64,000 nt of DNA, from assembly GCF_016862455.1 (NCBI RefSeq), contig NZ_BOMZ01000026.1, positions 1 to 64,000 of the forward strand, read 5' to 3'. The position numbers and the translations under genes were made by a program. The notes below the pieces were generated by a model, which did not search any database, was not told the origin of the DNA, and saw only the letters and a program-made list of their open reading frames with translations. Origin of the DNA: Actinoplanes utahensis. Lineage in GTDB: Bacteria > Actinomycetota > Actinomycetes > Mycobacteriales > Micromonosporaceae. Shown piece by piece: positions 43,219 to 53,487 of this stretch. How positions within the stretch are numbered: the stretch's first letter is position 1; the number at the start of each line of letters is the position of its first letter.

Positions 43219-44043
43219 GTGTCGTCGACGAAGGACCGGCAGCGCGCGGCGGCGCGGGCCCGGCTCGAGAAGGAGATGGCCGAGCGCTCGGCGGCCGCCC
43301 GTAAGCGCCGGCAACGGCAGGCGATCATCGGCTCCGCACTCGCGGTCGTCGTCATCGCGGGCGCCGCGGTCGTCCTCGTCCGGTGGCTGAACCCGAAGAA
43401 GGAGACGGCGACCGCGGCCGCCGGCGCCACCTGTAACTGGATCAAGTCGGACGAGGCCACCGGCGGCAAGGTCAAGGACACCGGCGGCACCCCGCCGACC
43501 ACCGTGCCGAACTCCGGCGCCGGGACCTGGACGCTCGACACGAACCTGGGCAAGATCACGGCCGCGGTCGACAAGGCGAAGTCGCCGTGCACCGTCGCCG
43601 CCTTCGACTACCTGGCGTCCAAGAAGTTCTGGGACAACACCAAGTGCCACCGCCTCACCACCGAGGGCATCAAGGTCCTGCAGTGCGGTGACCCGTTCGC
43701 GACCGGCAACGGCTACCGCGACACCGACGGCCAGGGCGGCCCCAACTTCATGTACGCCGAGGAGAACCTCCCGGCCAACCAGAACCCGAGCTACCCGAAG
43801 GGCACCCTCGCGATGGCGCGGACCCAGATGGAAGCCACCACGGGCAGCCAGTTCTTCATCGTGTGGGAGGACATCTCCGCGGAGAGCCTGCCGCCGCAGT
43901 ACACCGTCCTCGGCAAGATCACCTCTGGCCTCGACATCGTGGAGAAGGTCGGCAAGGACGGCTCGGACAACGCCAACAGCCAGGGCGACGGCCACCCGAA
44001 GACCGAGGTCAACATCAAGACCCTGACGATGACCCCGGCGTAA
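43219..44043 (+). CDS. membrane-anchored peptidyl-prolyl cis-trans isomerase (cyclophilin)
   Basis: A 274-residue cyclophilin with a basic N-terminus, a transmembrane helix at about 34-55 and an outer isomerase domain. The catalytic region is intact: CHRLTTEG with Arg, LQCGDP with Gln, then GTLAMARTQ and GSQFFIVWED. It corresponds to the ppi gene beside relA in mycobacteria. The start at GTG 43219 (VSSTKDRQRAA) aligns with the paralogue and has GGAGGA just upstream; ATG 43207 or GTG 43183 are alternatives. Tandem duplicate of the preceding gene, and both are opposite in strand to relA and hisS. Confidence 0.92.
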   Translation: MSSTKDRQRAAARARLEKEMAERSAAARKRRQRQAIIGSALAVVVIAGAAVVLVRWLNPKKETATAAAGATCNWIKSDEATGGKVKDTGGTPPTTVPNSGAGTWTLDTNLGKITAAVDKAKSPCTVAAFDYLASKKFWDNTKCHRLTTEGIKVLQCGDPFATGNGYRDTDGQGGPNFMYAEENLPANQNPSYPKGTLAMARTQMEATTGSQFFIVWEDISAESLPPQYTVLGKITSGLDIVEKVGKDGSDNANSQGDGHPKTEVNIKTLTMTPA

Positions 44044-44056
44044 CGAACGCCATGTG

Positions 44057-44086
44057 AAAAGGCCCCGGGTTCGCCCGGGGCCTTTT
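44057..44086. terminator. bidirectional intrinsic terminator between ppi and relA
   Basis: AAAAGGCCCCGGG-TTCG-CCCGGGGCCTTTT: 13-bp perfect stem, stable UUCG-type tetraloop and flanking A/T runs that act on both strands. The clearest rho-independent terminator in the window. Confidence 0.95.
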
Positions 44087-44100
44087 CTCGTCGGTAGGTG

Positions 44101-46578
44101 TCAGGCGCCCGAGGTGACCCGGTAGGCGTCGAAGACACCGTCGACCTTGCGGACCGCCGCAACCAGGTGACCGAGGTGTTTCGGATCGGCCATCTCGAAC
44201 GTGAACCGGCTGACCGCCACCCGGTCCCGGGTGGTGGTGACCGTCGCGGACAGGATGTTGACCCGCTCCTCGGACAGCACCCGGGTCACGTCGGCCAGCA
44301 GCTTGTGCCGGTCCAGCGCCTCCACCTGGATGGCGACCAGGAAGGTGGACGCCGACGTCGGTTTCCAGCTCACCTCGACCAGCCGCTCGGACTGATCGCG
44401 CAGGTCCTCGGCGTTGGCGCAGTCCTCCCGGTGCACGCTCACCCCGCCGGAGCGGGTGACGAACCCGAACACGGTGTCGCCGGGCACCGGGGTGCAGCAG
44501 CGGGCCAGTTTCACCCAGACGTCCGAGACGCCCTTCACCACCACGCCGGGGTCCTGCGCGGAGCTGCGGTTGCGCGGCGGCCGGGTGGCGACGGCGGTCT
44601 CGGCGATGTCCTCGACCGCGCCCTCCTCACCGCCGAAGCCGGCGACCAGTTTCTGCACGACCGACTGGGCGGAGACGGTGTTCTCCCCCACCGCGGCGTA
44701 GAGCGAGGCGACGTCCGGCAGATGCAGATCGCGGGCGATCGTCATCAGGTTCTCGCCGGTGAGCATGCGCTGCAGGGGCAGGCCCTGCTTGCGCATCGCC
44801 TTGACGATCGCCTCCTTGCCGTCCTCGATCGCCTCCTCGCGGCGCTCCTTGTTGAAGAACTGGCGGATCTTCGTCCGGGCACGGGGGCTCTTGACGAAGC
44901 CGAGCCAGTCCTGCGTGGGGCCGGCCGTCGCGGACTTGGACGTGAAGATCTCGATCACGTCGCCGTTGGACAGCGGGGACTCCAGGGGCACGAGCTTGCC
45001 GTTGACCCGGGCGCCGATGCACTTGTGCCCGACCTCGGTGTGCACCGCGTAGGCGAAGTCGACCGGGGTCGAGCCGGTCGGCAGCGGGATCACGTCGCCC
45101 TTCGGCGTGAAGACGTAGACCTCCTGGCTGGAGAGGTCGAACCGCAACGCGTCCAGGAACTCGGACGGGTCGCTGGCCTCCCGCTGCCAGTCGAGCAGCT
45201 GCCGCAGCCAGGTCATCTCGTCGATGTGCGCCGGCGGGCCGACGATCGTCGCGCCCTTCTGCTCCTTGTATTTCCAGTGCGCGGCGATGCCGAACTCGGC
45301 GGTGCGGTGCATCGCGAACGTGCGGATCTGCATCTCGACCGGCTTGCCGGTCGGGCCGATGACCGTCGTGTGCAACGACTGGTACATGTTGAATTTCGGC
45401 ATCGCGATGTAGTCCTTGAACCGGCCCGGCACGGGCTGCCAGTTCGCGTGGATGACGCCCAGCGCGGCGTAGCAGTCGCGGACCGTGTCGACCAGGATGC
45501 GGACGCCGACCAGGTCGTAGATGTCGTTGAAGTCGCGACCCCGGACGATCATCTTCTGGTAGATCGAGTAGAGGTGCTTGGGGCGGCCGGTCACCTCGGC
45601 CTTGATCTTCGCCGATTTGAGGTCGAGCTGGACCCGGTTGGTCACCTGGCGCAGCAGCGCCTCACGCTGCGGCTGGTGCTCCCCGATCAGGCGGTTGATC
45701 TCCTCGAACCGCTTCGGGAAGAGGGTGCCGAAGGCCAGGTCCTCCAGCTCCCACTTGATCGTGTTCATCCCGAGGCGGTGCGCCAGCGGGGCCAGGATCT
45801 CCAGGGTCTCCTTGGCCTTCTGCTCCTGTTTGGCACGGGGCAGGAAGGTCAGGGTGCGCATGTTGTGCAGCCGGTCGGCCAGCTTGATCACGAGGACCCG
45901 GGGGTCCTTCGCCATCGCCACGACCATCTTGCGGATCGTCTCCGCCTTGGCCGCGTCACCGAGCTTGACCCGGTCGAGTTTCGTCACGCCGTCGACCAGC
46001 AGCGCCACCTCGGCGCCGAAGTCGTTGCGCATGTTCTCCAGCGAGTAGTCGGTGTCCTCGATGGTGTCGTGCAGCAGCGCGGCGACGAGCGTCGTGGTGT
46101 CCATGCCCAGGTTGGCCAGGATGGTGGCCACCGCGAGCGGGTGCGTGATGTAGGGGTCGCCGGACTTGCGATACTGCCCCGAGTGCCAGCGGGCGGCGAC
46201 GTCGAACGCCTTCTGCAGGGCGCGGGCGTCGGCTTTCGGATGGCTGGCACGGTGGGTCGCGATCAGCGGCTCGAGAACCTCGCTGACCTGCGTGCTCTGC
46301 CACGGGGCGTTGAAGCGGGCGAGCCGGGCCCGCACCCGGCGCCCGGTCGGCGCGCTGGCGAGACCGCCGAAGCCGTTGCCCGACTCATCGGCCGGAGCAA
46401 GAGGCTGCGTGCTTTCGAGATCGCCGGGCGTCACATCGCCCGGGTCCTGGGTCGGTTGCACCGTGCCCTCCGCCGGAGGGGCGACGTCGCTGGACACCGG
46501 CCTCCTCACAAGTTCGCCGGGATCTGTCGGCCCCGGCCCACTCGCGAGTTCGCCGGGATCAAAACCAGGTTTGGTCAC
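44101..46578 (-). CDS. relA: bifunctional (p)ppGpp synthetase/hydrolase
   Basis: An 825-residue Rel enzyme controlling the stringent response. About 75 low-complexity N-terminal residues ([16 protein letters not shown]) precede the hydrolase HD domain with [17 protein letters not shown] and [12 protein letters not shown]. The synthetase domain has [18 protein letters not shown] and [14 protein letters not shown] ([14 protein letters not shown]) and a C-terminal ACT domain ([20 protein letters not shown]) follow. HD residues are intact, so both activities are expected. GTG start at 46578; apt begins upstream. Confidence 0.97.
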   Translation of the reverse strand: MTKPGFDPGELASGPGPTDPGELVRRPVSSDVAPPAEGTVQPTQDPGDVTPGDLESTQPLAPADESGNGFGGLASAPTGRRVRARLARFNAPWQSTQVSEVLEPLIATHRASHPKADARALQKAFDVAARWHSGQYRKSGDPYITHPLAVATILANLGMDTTTLVAALLHDTIEDTDYSLENMRNDFGAEVALLVDGVTKLDRVKLGDAAKAETIRKMVVAMAKDPRVLVIKLADRLHNMRTLTFLPRAKQEQKAKETLEILAPLAHRLGMNTIKWELEDLAFGTLFPKRFEEINRLIGEHQPQREALLRQVTNRVQLDLKSAKIKAEVTGRPKHLYSIYQKMIVRGRDFNDIYDLVGVRILVDTVRDCYAALGVIHANWQPVPGRFKDYIAMPKFNMYQSLHTTVIGPTGKPVEMQIRTFAMHRTAEFGIAAHWKYKEQKGATIVGPPAHIDEMTWLRQLLDWQREASDPSEFLDALRFDLSSQEVYVFTPKGDVIPLPTGSTPVDFAYAVHTEVGHKCIGARVNGKLVPLESPLSNGDVIEIFTSKSATAGPTQDWLGFVKSPRARTKIRQFFNKERREEAIEDGKEAIVKAMRKQGLPLQRMLTGENLMTIARDLHLPDVASLYAAVGENTVSAQSVVQKLVAGFGGEEGAVEDIAETAVATRPPRNRSSAQDPGVVVKGVSDVWVKLARCCTPVPGDTVFGFVTRSGGVSVHREDCANAEDLRDQSERLVEVSWKPTSASTFLVAIQVEALDRHKLLADVTRVLSEERVNILSATVTTTRDRVAVSRFTFEMADPKHLGHLVAAVRKVDGVFDAYRVTSGA

Positions 46579-46674
46579 CTTGGAACGCCCATCCTACCCG
46601 CACCGCCCTGCTGATTGCCCCGACCGAACCTACGAATGAGCAGGGCCGGCCGGGCGAATGACATCGAAGACGGA

Positions 46675-47238
46675 TCAAACGGTCAAGAGCGCGTGAACCT
46701 TGTGCCCGCCCAGCCGCTCCCGGCCGTCCAGGAAACCCAGCTCCATCAGCACGGTGAACCCGGCCACCACCCCGCCGGCCTGCTCGACCAGGTCGATCGT
46801 CGCAGCCGCGGTGCCACCGGTGGCGAGCACGTCGTCGACCACCAGAACCCGCTGTCCGGGCGTGAACGCGCCCTCGTGCACCTCCAGGGTGGCCTCGCCG
46901 TACTCCAGCGCGTACGAGGCGGAGAAGGCGGGCCGCGGCAGCTTGCCGGCCTTACGGACCGGGACGACCCCGAGGCCGGTCGCGTACGCGATCGCGGCCG
47001 CCAGCACGAACCCGCGCGCCTCGACCCCGGCCACCACATCGAACGAGTCCGGCCCGTAGTGCGCGACGACGCCGTCGACGACCCTCCGGAACGCCGGGCC
47101 GTCACCGAAGAACGGCATCAGGTCCTTGAAGACGATGCCCGGTTTCGGGAAGTCCAGCACGTCGACGGTGCCACCGGCGACCAGCGCCGCCAGCTCGGGC
47201 CCGCTGTCGCCGGTCACCGGCGGGTTCTCGCTACTCAC
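46675..47238 (-). CDS. apt: adenine phosphoribosyltransferase
   Basis: A 187-residue purine salvage enzyme (adenine + PRPP to AMP). PRPP motif RVLVVDDVLATGGTAAAT (about 128-145), FPKPGIVFKDLMPFFGD, and GVEARGFVLAAAIA. Length and motifs are normal. GTG start at 47238. It lies between relA and secF as in mycobacteria, where a lipoprotein gene intervenes; here the gap to secF is 69 nt with no gene. Confidence 0.96.
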   Translation of the reverse strand: MSSENPPVTGDSGPELAALVAGGTVDVLDFPKPGIVFKDLMPFFGDGPAFRRVVDGVVAHYGPDSFDVVAGVEARGFVLAAAIAYATGLGVVPVRKAGKLPRPAFSASYALEYGEATLEVHEGAFTPGQRVLVVDDVLATGGTAAATIDLVEQAGGVVAGFTVLMELGFLDGRERLGGHKVHALLTV

Positions 47239-47307
47239 GGCGGACAGCCTAGAGGACGACGGCCCGCCACCCCGGTCGGGTGGCGGGCCGTGGAGCCGTC
47301 ACGACGG

Positions 47308-48462
47308 TCAGGGGCGCTTGCCCCCGGGCCGGTTGACGTTGCGCTTCTGCACCGGGCGGGCGCCCGGACGCGGGGTGGTGCTGCCGGCGTACGCGGGCAC
47401 CTCGTCCGAGGCGGTCATGTTCGACCGGCCGCCCCGCTCGCCCTTGGCCACGTCCTCGGAGCGCTGCGCGCGGCGGGCCAGCACCCGGGCGTTGTGCGCC
47501 TTGATCTTCGGCTCGCGGTCCTTGAGCCAGCTCAGCACCGGGGCGGCGAAGAAGATCGACGAGTAGACGCCGATGCCCATACCGACGAAGAGCACCAGGC
47601 CCAGGTCCTTCAGGGTGCCCGCACCCAGCAGGCCGGCACCGATGAACAGCACGCCGCCGACCGGCAGCATCGCCACCAGGCTGGTGTTCAGCGAACGCAT
47701 CAGGGTCTGGTTGATGGCGAGGTTGGTCGCCTCGGCATAGGTCCGGGAACTGCCCGCGGTGACACCGCGGGTGTTCTCCTGCACCTTGTCGAAGACGACC
47801 ACCACGTCGTACAGCGAATAACCGAGGATGGTCAGGAAGCCGATCACCGTGTACGGCGTGAGCTCGAACCCGACCAGCGCATAGATCCCCGCGGTGAACG
47901 TCAGGTCGAGCAGCAGGGAGGCGAACGCCGCGGCTGCCATCCGCCACTCGAACCGGACGACCAGGTACGCCGTGACCAGGGCCAGGAAGATCACCAGGCC
48001 GAGGATGGCCTTGTTGATGACCGTCCCGCCCCAGGCCGAGGAGACCTGCTGGTCGCTGATCTGGCCGGCTTCCATGCCCAGTTCCCCGGCGAGGGCCACC
48101 TTCGCCCGCTGCATCTGGTCCGGGGTGAGCTCCGCGGTGCGGATCTTGAAGTTCACCTCGGCGCCGTCACCGACCTGCTGGGCCGGCTTGACCTCGGCGC
48201 CCGGCTCGACCGACTCCACCGCGGTGGCCACCGCGCCGGAGACCTCCTCCTGGGTGAGGGTCTTACCCGCCACCTGCCCGGGCACGTTGAACTCGCTTCC
48301 GCCGGCGAATTCGATGCCCAGGTTGAAGCCGCGGATCAGGATCGCGCCGATGGCGACGATCACCAAGGTGGCCGCGATGGAGAACCACATCTTCCGGCGG
48401 CCGACGACGTTGAGGTTCGCCTCGCCCTGGTAGAGACGAGTGGCAAGCCCGGGACCGGCCAT
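47308..48462 (-). CDS. secF: protein translocase subunit SecF
   Basis: A 384-residue RND-family membrane protein that works with SecD to drive late steps of Sec export. N-terminal helix, the GIEFAGGSEFNV first outer domain, then five helices with TVIGFLTILGYSLYDVVVVF and DKVQENTR. The last 60 residues form a basic, Pro/Gly-rich cytoplasmic tail (RPVQKRNVNRPGGKRP). ATG is 1 nt after the secD stop, with GGAGG 8 nt upstream. Confidence 0.96.
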   Translation of the reverse strand: MAGPGLATRLYQGEANLNVVGRRKMWFSIAATLVIVAIGAILIRGFNLGIEFAGGSEFNVPGQVAGKTLTQEEVSGAVATAVESVEPGAEVKPAQQVGDGAEVNFKIRTAELTPDQMQRAKVALAGELGMEAGQISDQQVSSAWGGTVINKAILGLVIFLALVTAYLVVRFEWRMAAAAFASLLLDLTFTAGIYALVGFELTPYTVIGFLTILGYSLYDVVVVFDKVQENTRGVTAGSSRTYAEATNLAINQTLMRSLNTSLVAMLPVGGVLFIGAGLLGAGTLKDLGLVLFVGMGIGVYSSIFFAAPVLSWLKDREPKIKAHNARVLARRAQRSEDVAKGERGGRSNMTASDEVPAYAGSTTPRPGARPVQKRNVNRPGGKRP

Positions 48463-48463
48463 G

Positions 48464-50443
48464 TCAGGCCTCCTTCACGCGCGAGGAGACGGGCTCCTCG
48501 GTCTGGCTGCGGCGCAGAACACGGCCGAGGCCGCTGACTGTCGGCGACAGGAACGCCTTCGTGCTGGCGAGCAACGTCATGATCGGATGACGGAAGAGGA
48601 ACACCACGAGCAGGTCCAGCACGGTCGAGAGGCCGAGGGCGAAGGCGAGGCCCTGCACCTGACCGATCGACACGATGTAGAGAACCACGGCACACATGAT
48701 CGTGATGGCGTTCGCTGAAATGATCGTGCGCCGGGCCCGCTGCCATGCGCGCGGCACCGCGGCGCGCGGGCTGCGGCCCTCGTGGATCTCGTCCTTGAGC
48801 CGCTCGAAGTAGATGATGAACGAGTCCGCCGCCACACCCAGCGAGACGATGAAGCCGACGATGCCGGCCAGCGTCAGGGTGAAGCCGATCGAGCGGCCCA
48901 GGAAGACCAGGGCGCCGAAGGTGAGCAGGGCGGAGAGACCCAGGCTCAGGAAGATCACCAGACCGAGCATCCGGTAGTAGAAGAACGAGTAGATCGCCAC
49001 CAGGCCGAGGCCGATCGCCGCGGCGAGCAGACCCGCCTCCAGCTGCTGGCCGCCGACGGTCGCGGAGACGGTCTGGGCCGGGCCGGCGGTGAAGGTGACC
49101 GGGATGGCGCCGAAGTTCAGCTGGTCGGCGAGCTCCTTGGCGCTGGCGGCGTTGAAGTCGCCGGTGATCTGCGACTGGCCGGTGAGCACGGCCTGGATGG
49201 TCGGCGCGGAGATGATCGTCTTGTCCAGCACCACGGCCACCGAGCAGTGCTCGGCGGTGCCGCCGTAGAGCATGCCCGCGGCGACGAAGCAGGCGTCGGT
49301 CTGGGTGGCCTCGTACGCCTTACGCGTCAGCGCCGCCCACTTCTTCTGCCCCTCGCTCTTGAAGTCGAGCGCGACGACCCACTGGTTGGTCGTCTGGTCC
49401 AGCTGGTGGCTCGCCTCGGCGATGTCGTCACCGACGACCTCCGCCTTGTCCAGCTTCACCTTGGCGCCGTTGTAGCAGGCGACGACCTCGGCGTCGACGG
49501 CGTCGATGGCGCCGTTCGGCCGCTGGTCGAGCTGCGCGCAGCTGATCGTCGGGACGTTGAACTGCATCTGCGGGCCGAGTGCGTTGACCTCCACGCCGGT
49601 CAGCGAGGCGAACGCCTTGAACGGCAGGCCGGCCTTCGGGTCGGTGCCGAGCTCGACCGGGGCGGTCAGCTTCTCGGCGGCGGTCCAGGCGGCCGCGCCG
49701 ACCTTCTTCTCGATGGCGGCGCGCAGCTCCTTGACGTCCTGCGTGACCGGGGCCGGAGCCGCGGCGGACGCGGACGGCGCCGGGGCGGGCGCCGCGGCGG
49801 AGGCGGACGCCGCCGGAGCGGCAGCGGAACCGCTGACGCTCGGGCTCGGCGCGACCTGGCCGCCGCCCTGACCGCCGGCCGACGGGGCGGACGACGCCTT
49901 CGGCGCGGTGCCCGACGCCTTCGGAGCCGCGCTGCCGCTCGTGGCCGGGGCCGCGGCGCTGCCGCTCGGCTTCGGGGCGGCGCTGCCGCTGACCGACGGG
50001 CTCGGGGCCGGGGTCGTCGGGTTGAGCGCGCTCTCGGCCACGTCCCCGGTCACGCCGGTGAGCAGCCGGAACCGCATGTTCGCCGCGTTCGACAGGTCTT
50101 TGAGCTGGTCCTCGGCCTTGCCGGCGAGCGAGACGACGATGGTGTCGCGGCCCTGGATGACCACCTCGGCCTCGGAGACGCCGAGCGCGTTGACCCGGCT
50201 CTCGATGATCTCCTGGGCGGTCTTCATCGCCTCCGTCGTGGGCGGCTGGCCCAGCTGGGAGGCGACGTAGGTGGCCTGCGTGCCACCGATCAGGTCGAGG
50301 CCGAGCTTCGGCTCCAGCCGGTCCTTCCAGCTGCCCTTCGCGTCAGCGGCGAAGAAGACGGCCAGATACAGGACGAGGAAGACCAGACCGAGCACGCCTA
50401 GCTGGCGTCCAGGATGCATCTGTCCCTGTGGTGGTCGTGCCAC
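48464..50443 (-). CDS. secD: protein translocase subunit SecD with Ala/Pro/Ser insert
   Basis: A 659-residue partner of SecF. N-terminal helix (LGVLGLVFLVLYLAVFF), LGLDLIGGTQATYVA, the P1 outer domain, six helices, and GVAADSFIIYFERLKDE. About residues 145-235 are a long Ala/Pro/Ser/Gly insert with repeats of PSPSVSGSAA and APKASG, inside the outer domain. The insert lengthens the protein by roughly 90 residues. GTG start has GGGAG upstream. yajC precedes it, giving the usual yajC-secD-secF order. Confidence 0.95.
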   Translation of the reverse strand: MARPPQGQMHPGRQLGVLGLVFLVLYLAVFFAADAKGSWKDRLEPKLGLDLIGGTQATYVASQLGQPPTTEAMKTAQEIIESRVNALGVSEAEVVIQGRDTIVVSLAGKAEDQLKDLSNAANMRFRLLTGVTGDVAESALNPTTPAPSPSVSGSAAPKPSGSAAAPATSGSAAPKASGTAPKASSAPSAGGQGGGQVAPSPSVSGSAAAPAASASAAAPAPAPSASAAAPAPVTQDVKELRAAIEKKVGAAAWTAAEKLTAPVELGTDPKAGLPFKAFASLTGVEVNALGPQMQFNVPTISCAQLDQRPNGAIDAVDAEVVACYNGAKVKLDKAEVVGDDIAEASHQLDQTTNQWVVALDFKSEGQKKWAALTRKAYEATQTDACFVAAGMLYGGTAEHCSVAVVLDKTIISAPTIQAVLTGQSQITGDFNAASAKELADQLNFGAIPVTFTAGPAQTVSATVGGQQLEAGLLAAAIGLGLVAIYSFFYYRMLGLVIFLSLGLSALLTFGALVFLGRSIGFTLTLAGIVGFIVSLGVAADSFIIYFERLKDEIHEGRSPRAAVPRAWQRARRTIISANAITIMCAVVLYIVSIGQVQGLAFALGLSTVLDLLVVFLFRHPIMTLLASTKAFLSPTVSGLGRVLRRSQTEEPVSSRVKEA

Positions 50444-50580
50444 GGTTCTTGGTCTCCCTGTGTTCCGGCCGCGCGACGGCGCGGCGCTATCTGTCTGTGA
50501 CCGGCCGTCGACGGTCGAACGGCGGGCTGACGCACCGGTCCGGCATGATCACCGCCGGCCGGTGCGGGGGGAAATCCGGA

Positions 50581-50979
50581 TCAGTCCTGCTTGCGCACTT
50601 CGGTGACGGGGCTCTCCGGCGATGTCGCCGCGGTCTCCTCCGCGCCGGCGGCGACCGGCGGGGCGGCGTCAGGCTCCGGAACGACCTCATCGAACTTCTG
50701 AACGACCCGGGCGATCGCGGGACGCGCGAAACGGACCTCGACACCGGGCGCGATCTCCAGGAGCACCGCGTCGTCGGCGATTCCGCGAACGGTGCCGTGC
50801 AGGCCGCCGATCGTCACGATCTCGTCGCCCGGACCGAGCGTGTTCTGCATCTCCATCGCCTTGCGGCGCTGCTTCTGCTGCGGGCGGATCATCACGAAGT
50901 ACATGAACCCGAAGAGCAGCGCGATGATGATGAGGAACGAGTAATTGCCGCCGCTGGCTTGGTCAGCTGCCTGAACCAC
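50581..50979 (-). CDS. yajC: preprotein translocase accessory protein YajC
   Basis: A 132-residue small membrane protein that associates with SecDF. One helix (SFLIIIALLFGFMYFVMIRP) followed by the family motif PQQKQRRKAMEMQNTLGPGD and EIVTIGGLHGTVRGI. The C-terminal 35 residues are Pro/Ala/Glu rich. GTG start has GGAAGG 8 nt upstream. The 203 nt between its start and the ruvB stop hold nothing recognisable. Confidence 0.96.
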   Translation of the reverse strand: MVQAADQASGGNYSFLIIIALLFGFMYFVMIRPQQKQRRKAMEMQNTLGPGDEIVTIGGLHGTVRGIADDAVLLEIAPGVEVRFARPAIARVVQKFDEVVPEPDAAPPVAAGAEETAATSPESPVTEVRKQD

Positions 50980-51182
50980 GAAGAAGGCCTTCCGTAGGCC
51001 GCGGCGCGACGAGTGGGCGGGCGCCGAGGCGATATGCAGATTCCGGATGGAACGGCGGCGAGTCTAATAGGTCAACCTGGAGATAACGAATGCGGCACAC
51101 GTCACGTTCACATCACGAGGGAAAACCCTGTGCCGGACGCGGACACGACCTCCCGTGACGAGGCGAAAGCGCCGGTCGGGGC

Positions 51183-52241
51183 TCATGTGTCCCGGGCGAA
51201 CAGATCGCCTTGGAACACCCCGGAACGCCCGTCCGCCGGGGGTGTCCGCCCCAGGTGGGCCCAGCCGGCCTCGGTCGCGACCCGGCCCCGCGGAGTCCGG
51301 GCCAGCAGCCCCGCCCGCACCAGGAACGGCTCGCACACCTCCTCCACGGTGTCCGACTGCTCCCCCACCGCGACCGCGAGCGTGGACAGCCCGACCGGCC
51401 CACCCTTGAACGACTCGATGAGCGCCCGCAGCACCGCCCGGTCCAGACGGTCCAGGCCGAGCGCGTCGACGTCGTACACCTGCAACGCCGCCTTGGCGAC
51501 CGCCTCGGTGATCACACCGTCCGCGCGCACCTCGGCGAAGTCCCGCACCCGGCGCAGCAGCCGGTTGGCGATCCGGGGGGTGCCCCGGGAGCGGCGCGCG
51601 ACCTCGGCGGCGCCGTCCGGATCGATCCGCACCCCGAGGATCCGGGCCGACCGGTGCAGCAGCGCGTCCAGATCCTCGTGGGAGTAGAAGTCGAGGTGCG
51701 CGACGAAACCGAACCGGTCACGCATCGGCCCGGACAGCAGACCGGCCCGGGTGGTCGCGCCGACGAGCGTGAACGGCTCCACGTCGAGCGGGATCGCGGT
51801 GGCGCCCGGCCCCTTGCCGACCACCACGTCGACCCGGAAGTCCTCCATCGCGCTGTAGAGCAGTTCCTCGGCCGGTTTCGCGATCCGGTGGATCTCGTCG
51901 ATGAACAGCACGTCGCCGGGGGCGAGGCCGGTCAGGATCGCCGCCAGATCGCCGGACCGCTCGATCACCGGGCCGCTGGTGGTCCGGATCCCGGTGCCGA
52001 GCTCGGCCGCCACGATGTTGGCCAGGGTGGTCTTACCCAGGCCGGGCGGGCCGGACAGCAGGATGTGGTCGGGCGGCGTGCCCCGGCCCATGGAGGCCTT
52101 GAGCAGCAGTTCGAGCTGGTCGCGGACCCGGTGCTGGGCGATGAAGTCGGCCAGTCGCTTGGGCCGGACACTGGCCTCGGCGTCCAGATCCTCGTCATAG
52201 GCGTCCGGCGACACGAGACCGTCGCCCTCGGAGGAGGTCAT
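51183..52241 (-). CDS. ruvB: Holliday junction helicase motor RuvB
   Basis: A 352-residue AAA+ motor for branch migration. Walker [10 protein letters not shown], Walker B LFIDEIHR, sensor segment [18 protein letters not shown], and the C-terminal winged helix ([17 protein letters not shown]). The ATG overlaps the ruvA stop by 4 nt. Third gene of a ruvC-ruvA-ruvB operon. Confidence 0.98.
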   Translation of the reverse strand: MTSSEGDGLVSPDAYDEDLDAEASVRPKRLADFIAQHRVRDQLELLLKASMGRGTPPDHILLSGPPGLGKTTLANIVAAELGTGIRTTSGPVIERSGDLAAILTGLAPGDVLFIDEIHRIAKPAEELLYSAMEDFRVDVVVGKGPGATAIPLDVEPFTLVGATTRAGLLSGPMRDRFGFVAHLDFYSHEDLDALLHRSARILGVRIDPDGAAEVARRSRGTPRIANRLLRRVRDFAEVRADGVITEAVAKAALQVYDVDALGLDRLDRAVLRALIESFKGGPVGLSTLAVAVGEQSDTVEEVCEPFLVRAGLLARTPRGRVATEAGWAHLGRTPPADGRSGVFQGDLFARDT

Positions 52242-52840
52242 CGGGTCTTGCCCAGCAGGCGGATCGCCTGGCGCAGCAGCACCGGAACGGGCGGCGCCTC
52301 ACCGTCGATCGTCTCGCCGACCGCGGCGACCGCCTGATCGGCCTGTGCCGCCGTCCACCCGAGGGCGAGCACACCCTGCCGGACCTGCTCCTGCCAGGCG
52401 CCGTTGAGCAGCCCGGCCGAGCCGTTGCCGGCCGCCGCCAGCGGGCCGATCTTGTCCTTGAGCTCCACGATCATCTTCTCGGCGCCACGCTTGCCGATCC
52501 CCGGGACGGCGGTCAGGACCGCGACCTCGGAGCCGGCCAGCGCACGGCGTACCACATCGGGCTGGTGGACCGCGAGCACCGCCTGCGCGATCCGCGGACC
52601 CACCCCGTTGGCCGTCAGGAGCAGCTCGAAGAGCTGTTTCTCGTCGTCGTCGGCGAAGCCGAACAGGGTGAGCGAGTCCTCTCGCACGATCAGGGTGGTC
52701 GCGAGCCGGGCCTCGGCGCCGACGCGCAGCCCGGCGAGCGTGTTCGGCGTGCACAGGACGCGCATGCCGACACCGCCCACCTCGACCACGGCGCTGTCGT
52801 GGAGGATCGCGGTGACCACACCGCGCACACTGGCGATCAT
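52238..52840 (-). CDS. ruvA: Holliday junction DNA-binding protein RuvA
   Basis: A 200-residue tetramer-forming junction clamp. [22 protein letters not shown]-fold start, two helix-hairpin-helix motifs ([16 protein letters not shown] and [19 protein letters not shown]), and the C-terminal RuvB-contact domain. Overlaps ruvC and ruvB by 4 nt at each end. Confidence 0.98.
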   Translation of the reverse strand: MIASVRGVVTAILHDSAVVEVGGVGMRVLCTPNTLAGLRVGAEARLATTLIVREDSLTLFGFADDDEKQLFELLLTANGVGPRIAQAVLAVHQPDVVRRALAGSEVAVLTAVPGIGKRGAEKMIVELKDKIGPLAAAGNGSAGLLNGAWQEQVRQGVLALGWTAAQADQAVAAVGETIDGEAPPVPVLLRQAIRLLGKTR

Positions 52841-53388
52841 CGGCTGCTCCTGCGGGCGGCGGACCTGGCTGCGGACACGGCGGCGGCCTGTGCCGCGGCC
52901 TGAAGGCGGGCGCGGGTGCCCCCGCGCCAGATGTGACAGATGGCGATCGCGATCGCGTCGGCGGCGTCCGCGGGCTTCGGCGGGGCGTCCAGTTTCAGCA
53001 GCCGGGTCACCATGGACGTGACCTGCGCCTTGTCGGCCGTGCCGGACCCGGTGACCGCCGCCTTCACCTCACTCGGAGTGTAGGTCTGCACCGGCAGCCC
53101 GGCCCGGGCGCCGGCCAGGATAGCGACCCCGCTGGCCTGCGCGGTGCCCATCACGGTCCGGGCGTTGTGCTGGGAGAACACCCGCTCGACGGCGACACTC
53201 TCCGGCTGGTGCTCGGCGACCAGGGCGGCCAGCGAACGGTCCAGGTGGAGCAGGCGCTGGGCGATGTCCTCGTCCGGTTCGCTGCGCACGACGGTGTAGG
53301 CGACGAGTCTGCCCAGCCGGCCCGGCACCCCTTCGACGACGCCGACGCCGCATCGAGTCAGCCCCGGGTCGATGCCGAGCACGCGCAC
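52837..53388 (-). CDS. ruvC: Holliday junction resolvase RuvC
   Basis: A 183-residue RNase-H-fold nuclease. Catalytic acids: Asp in VLGIDPGL near residue 7, Glu in VAVERVF near 67, and Asp residues in [13 protein letters not shown] near 140. The GTG at 53388 has GGGGAG 7 nt upstream; the frame remains open to 53688 but that part is shadow of the divergent gene. A basic Ala/Arg tail ends the protein. Confidence 0.97.
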   Translation of the reverse strand: MRVLGIDPGLTRCGVGVVEGVPGRLGRLVAYTVVRSEPDEDIAQRLLHLDRSLAALVAEHQPESVAVERVFSQHNARTVMGTAQASGVAILAGARAGLPVQTYTPSEVKAAVTGSGTADKAQVTSMVTRLLKLDAPPKPADAADAIAIAICHIWRGGTRARLQAAAQAAAVSAARSAARRSSR

Positions 53389-53487
53389 CAACTGTCTCCC
53401 CTCGCGTACGTGTGTTCGACACCCTAATACCCGTACGACTTGCGGCTTCCGCCGACACGCCTCGACGATGGATGTGGGAGGTCCGCC

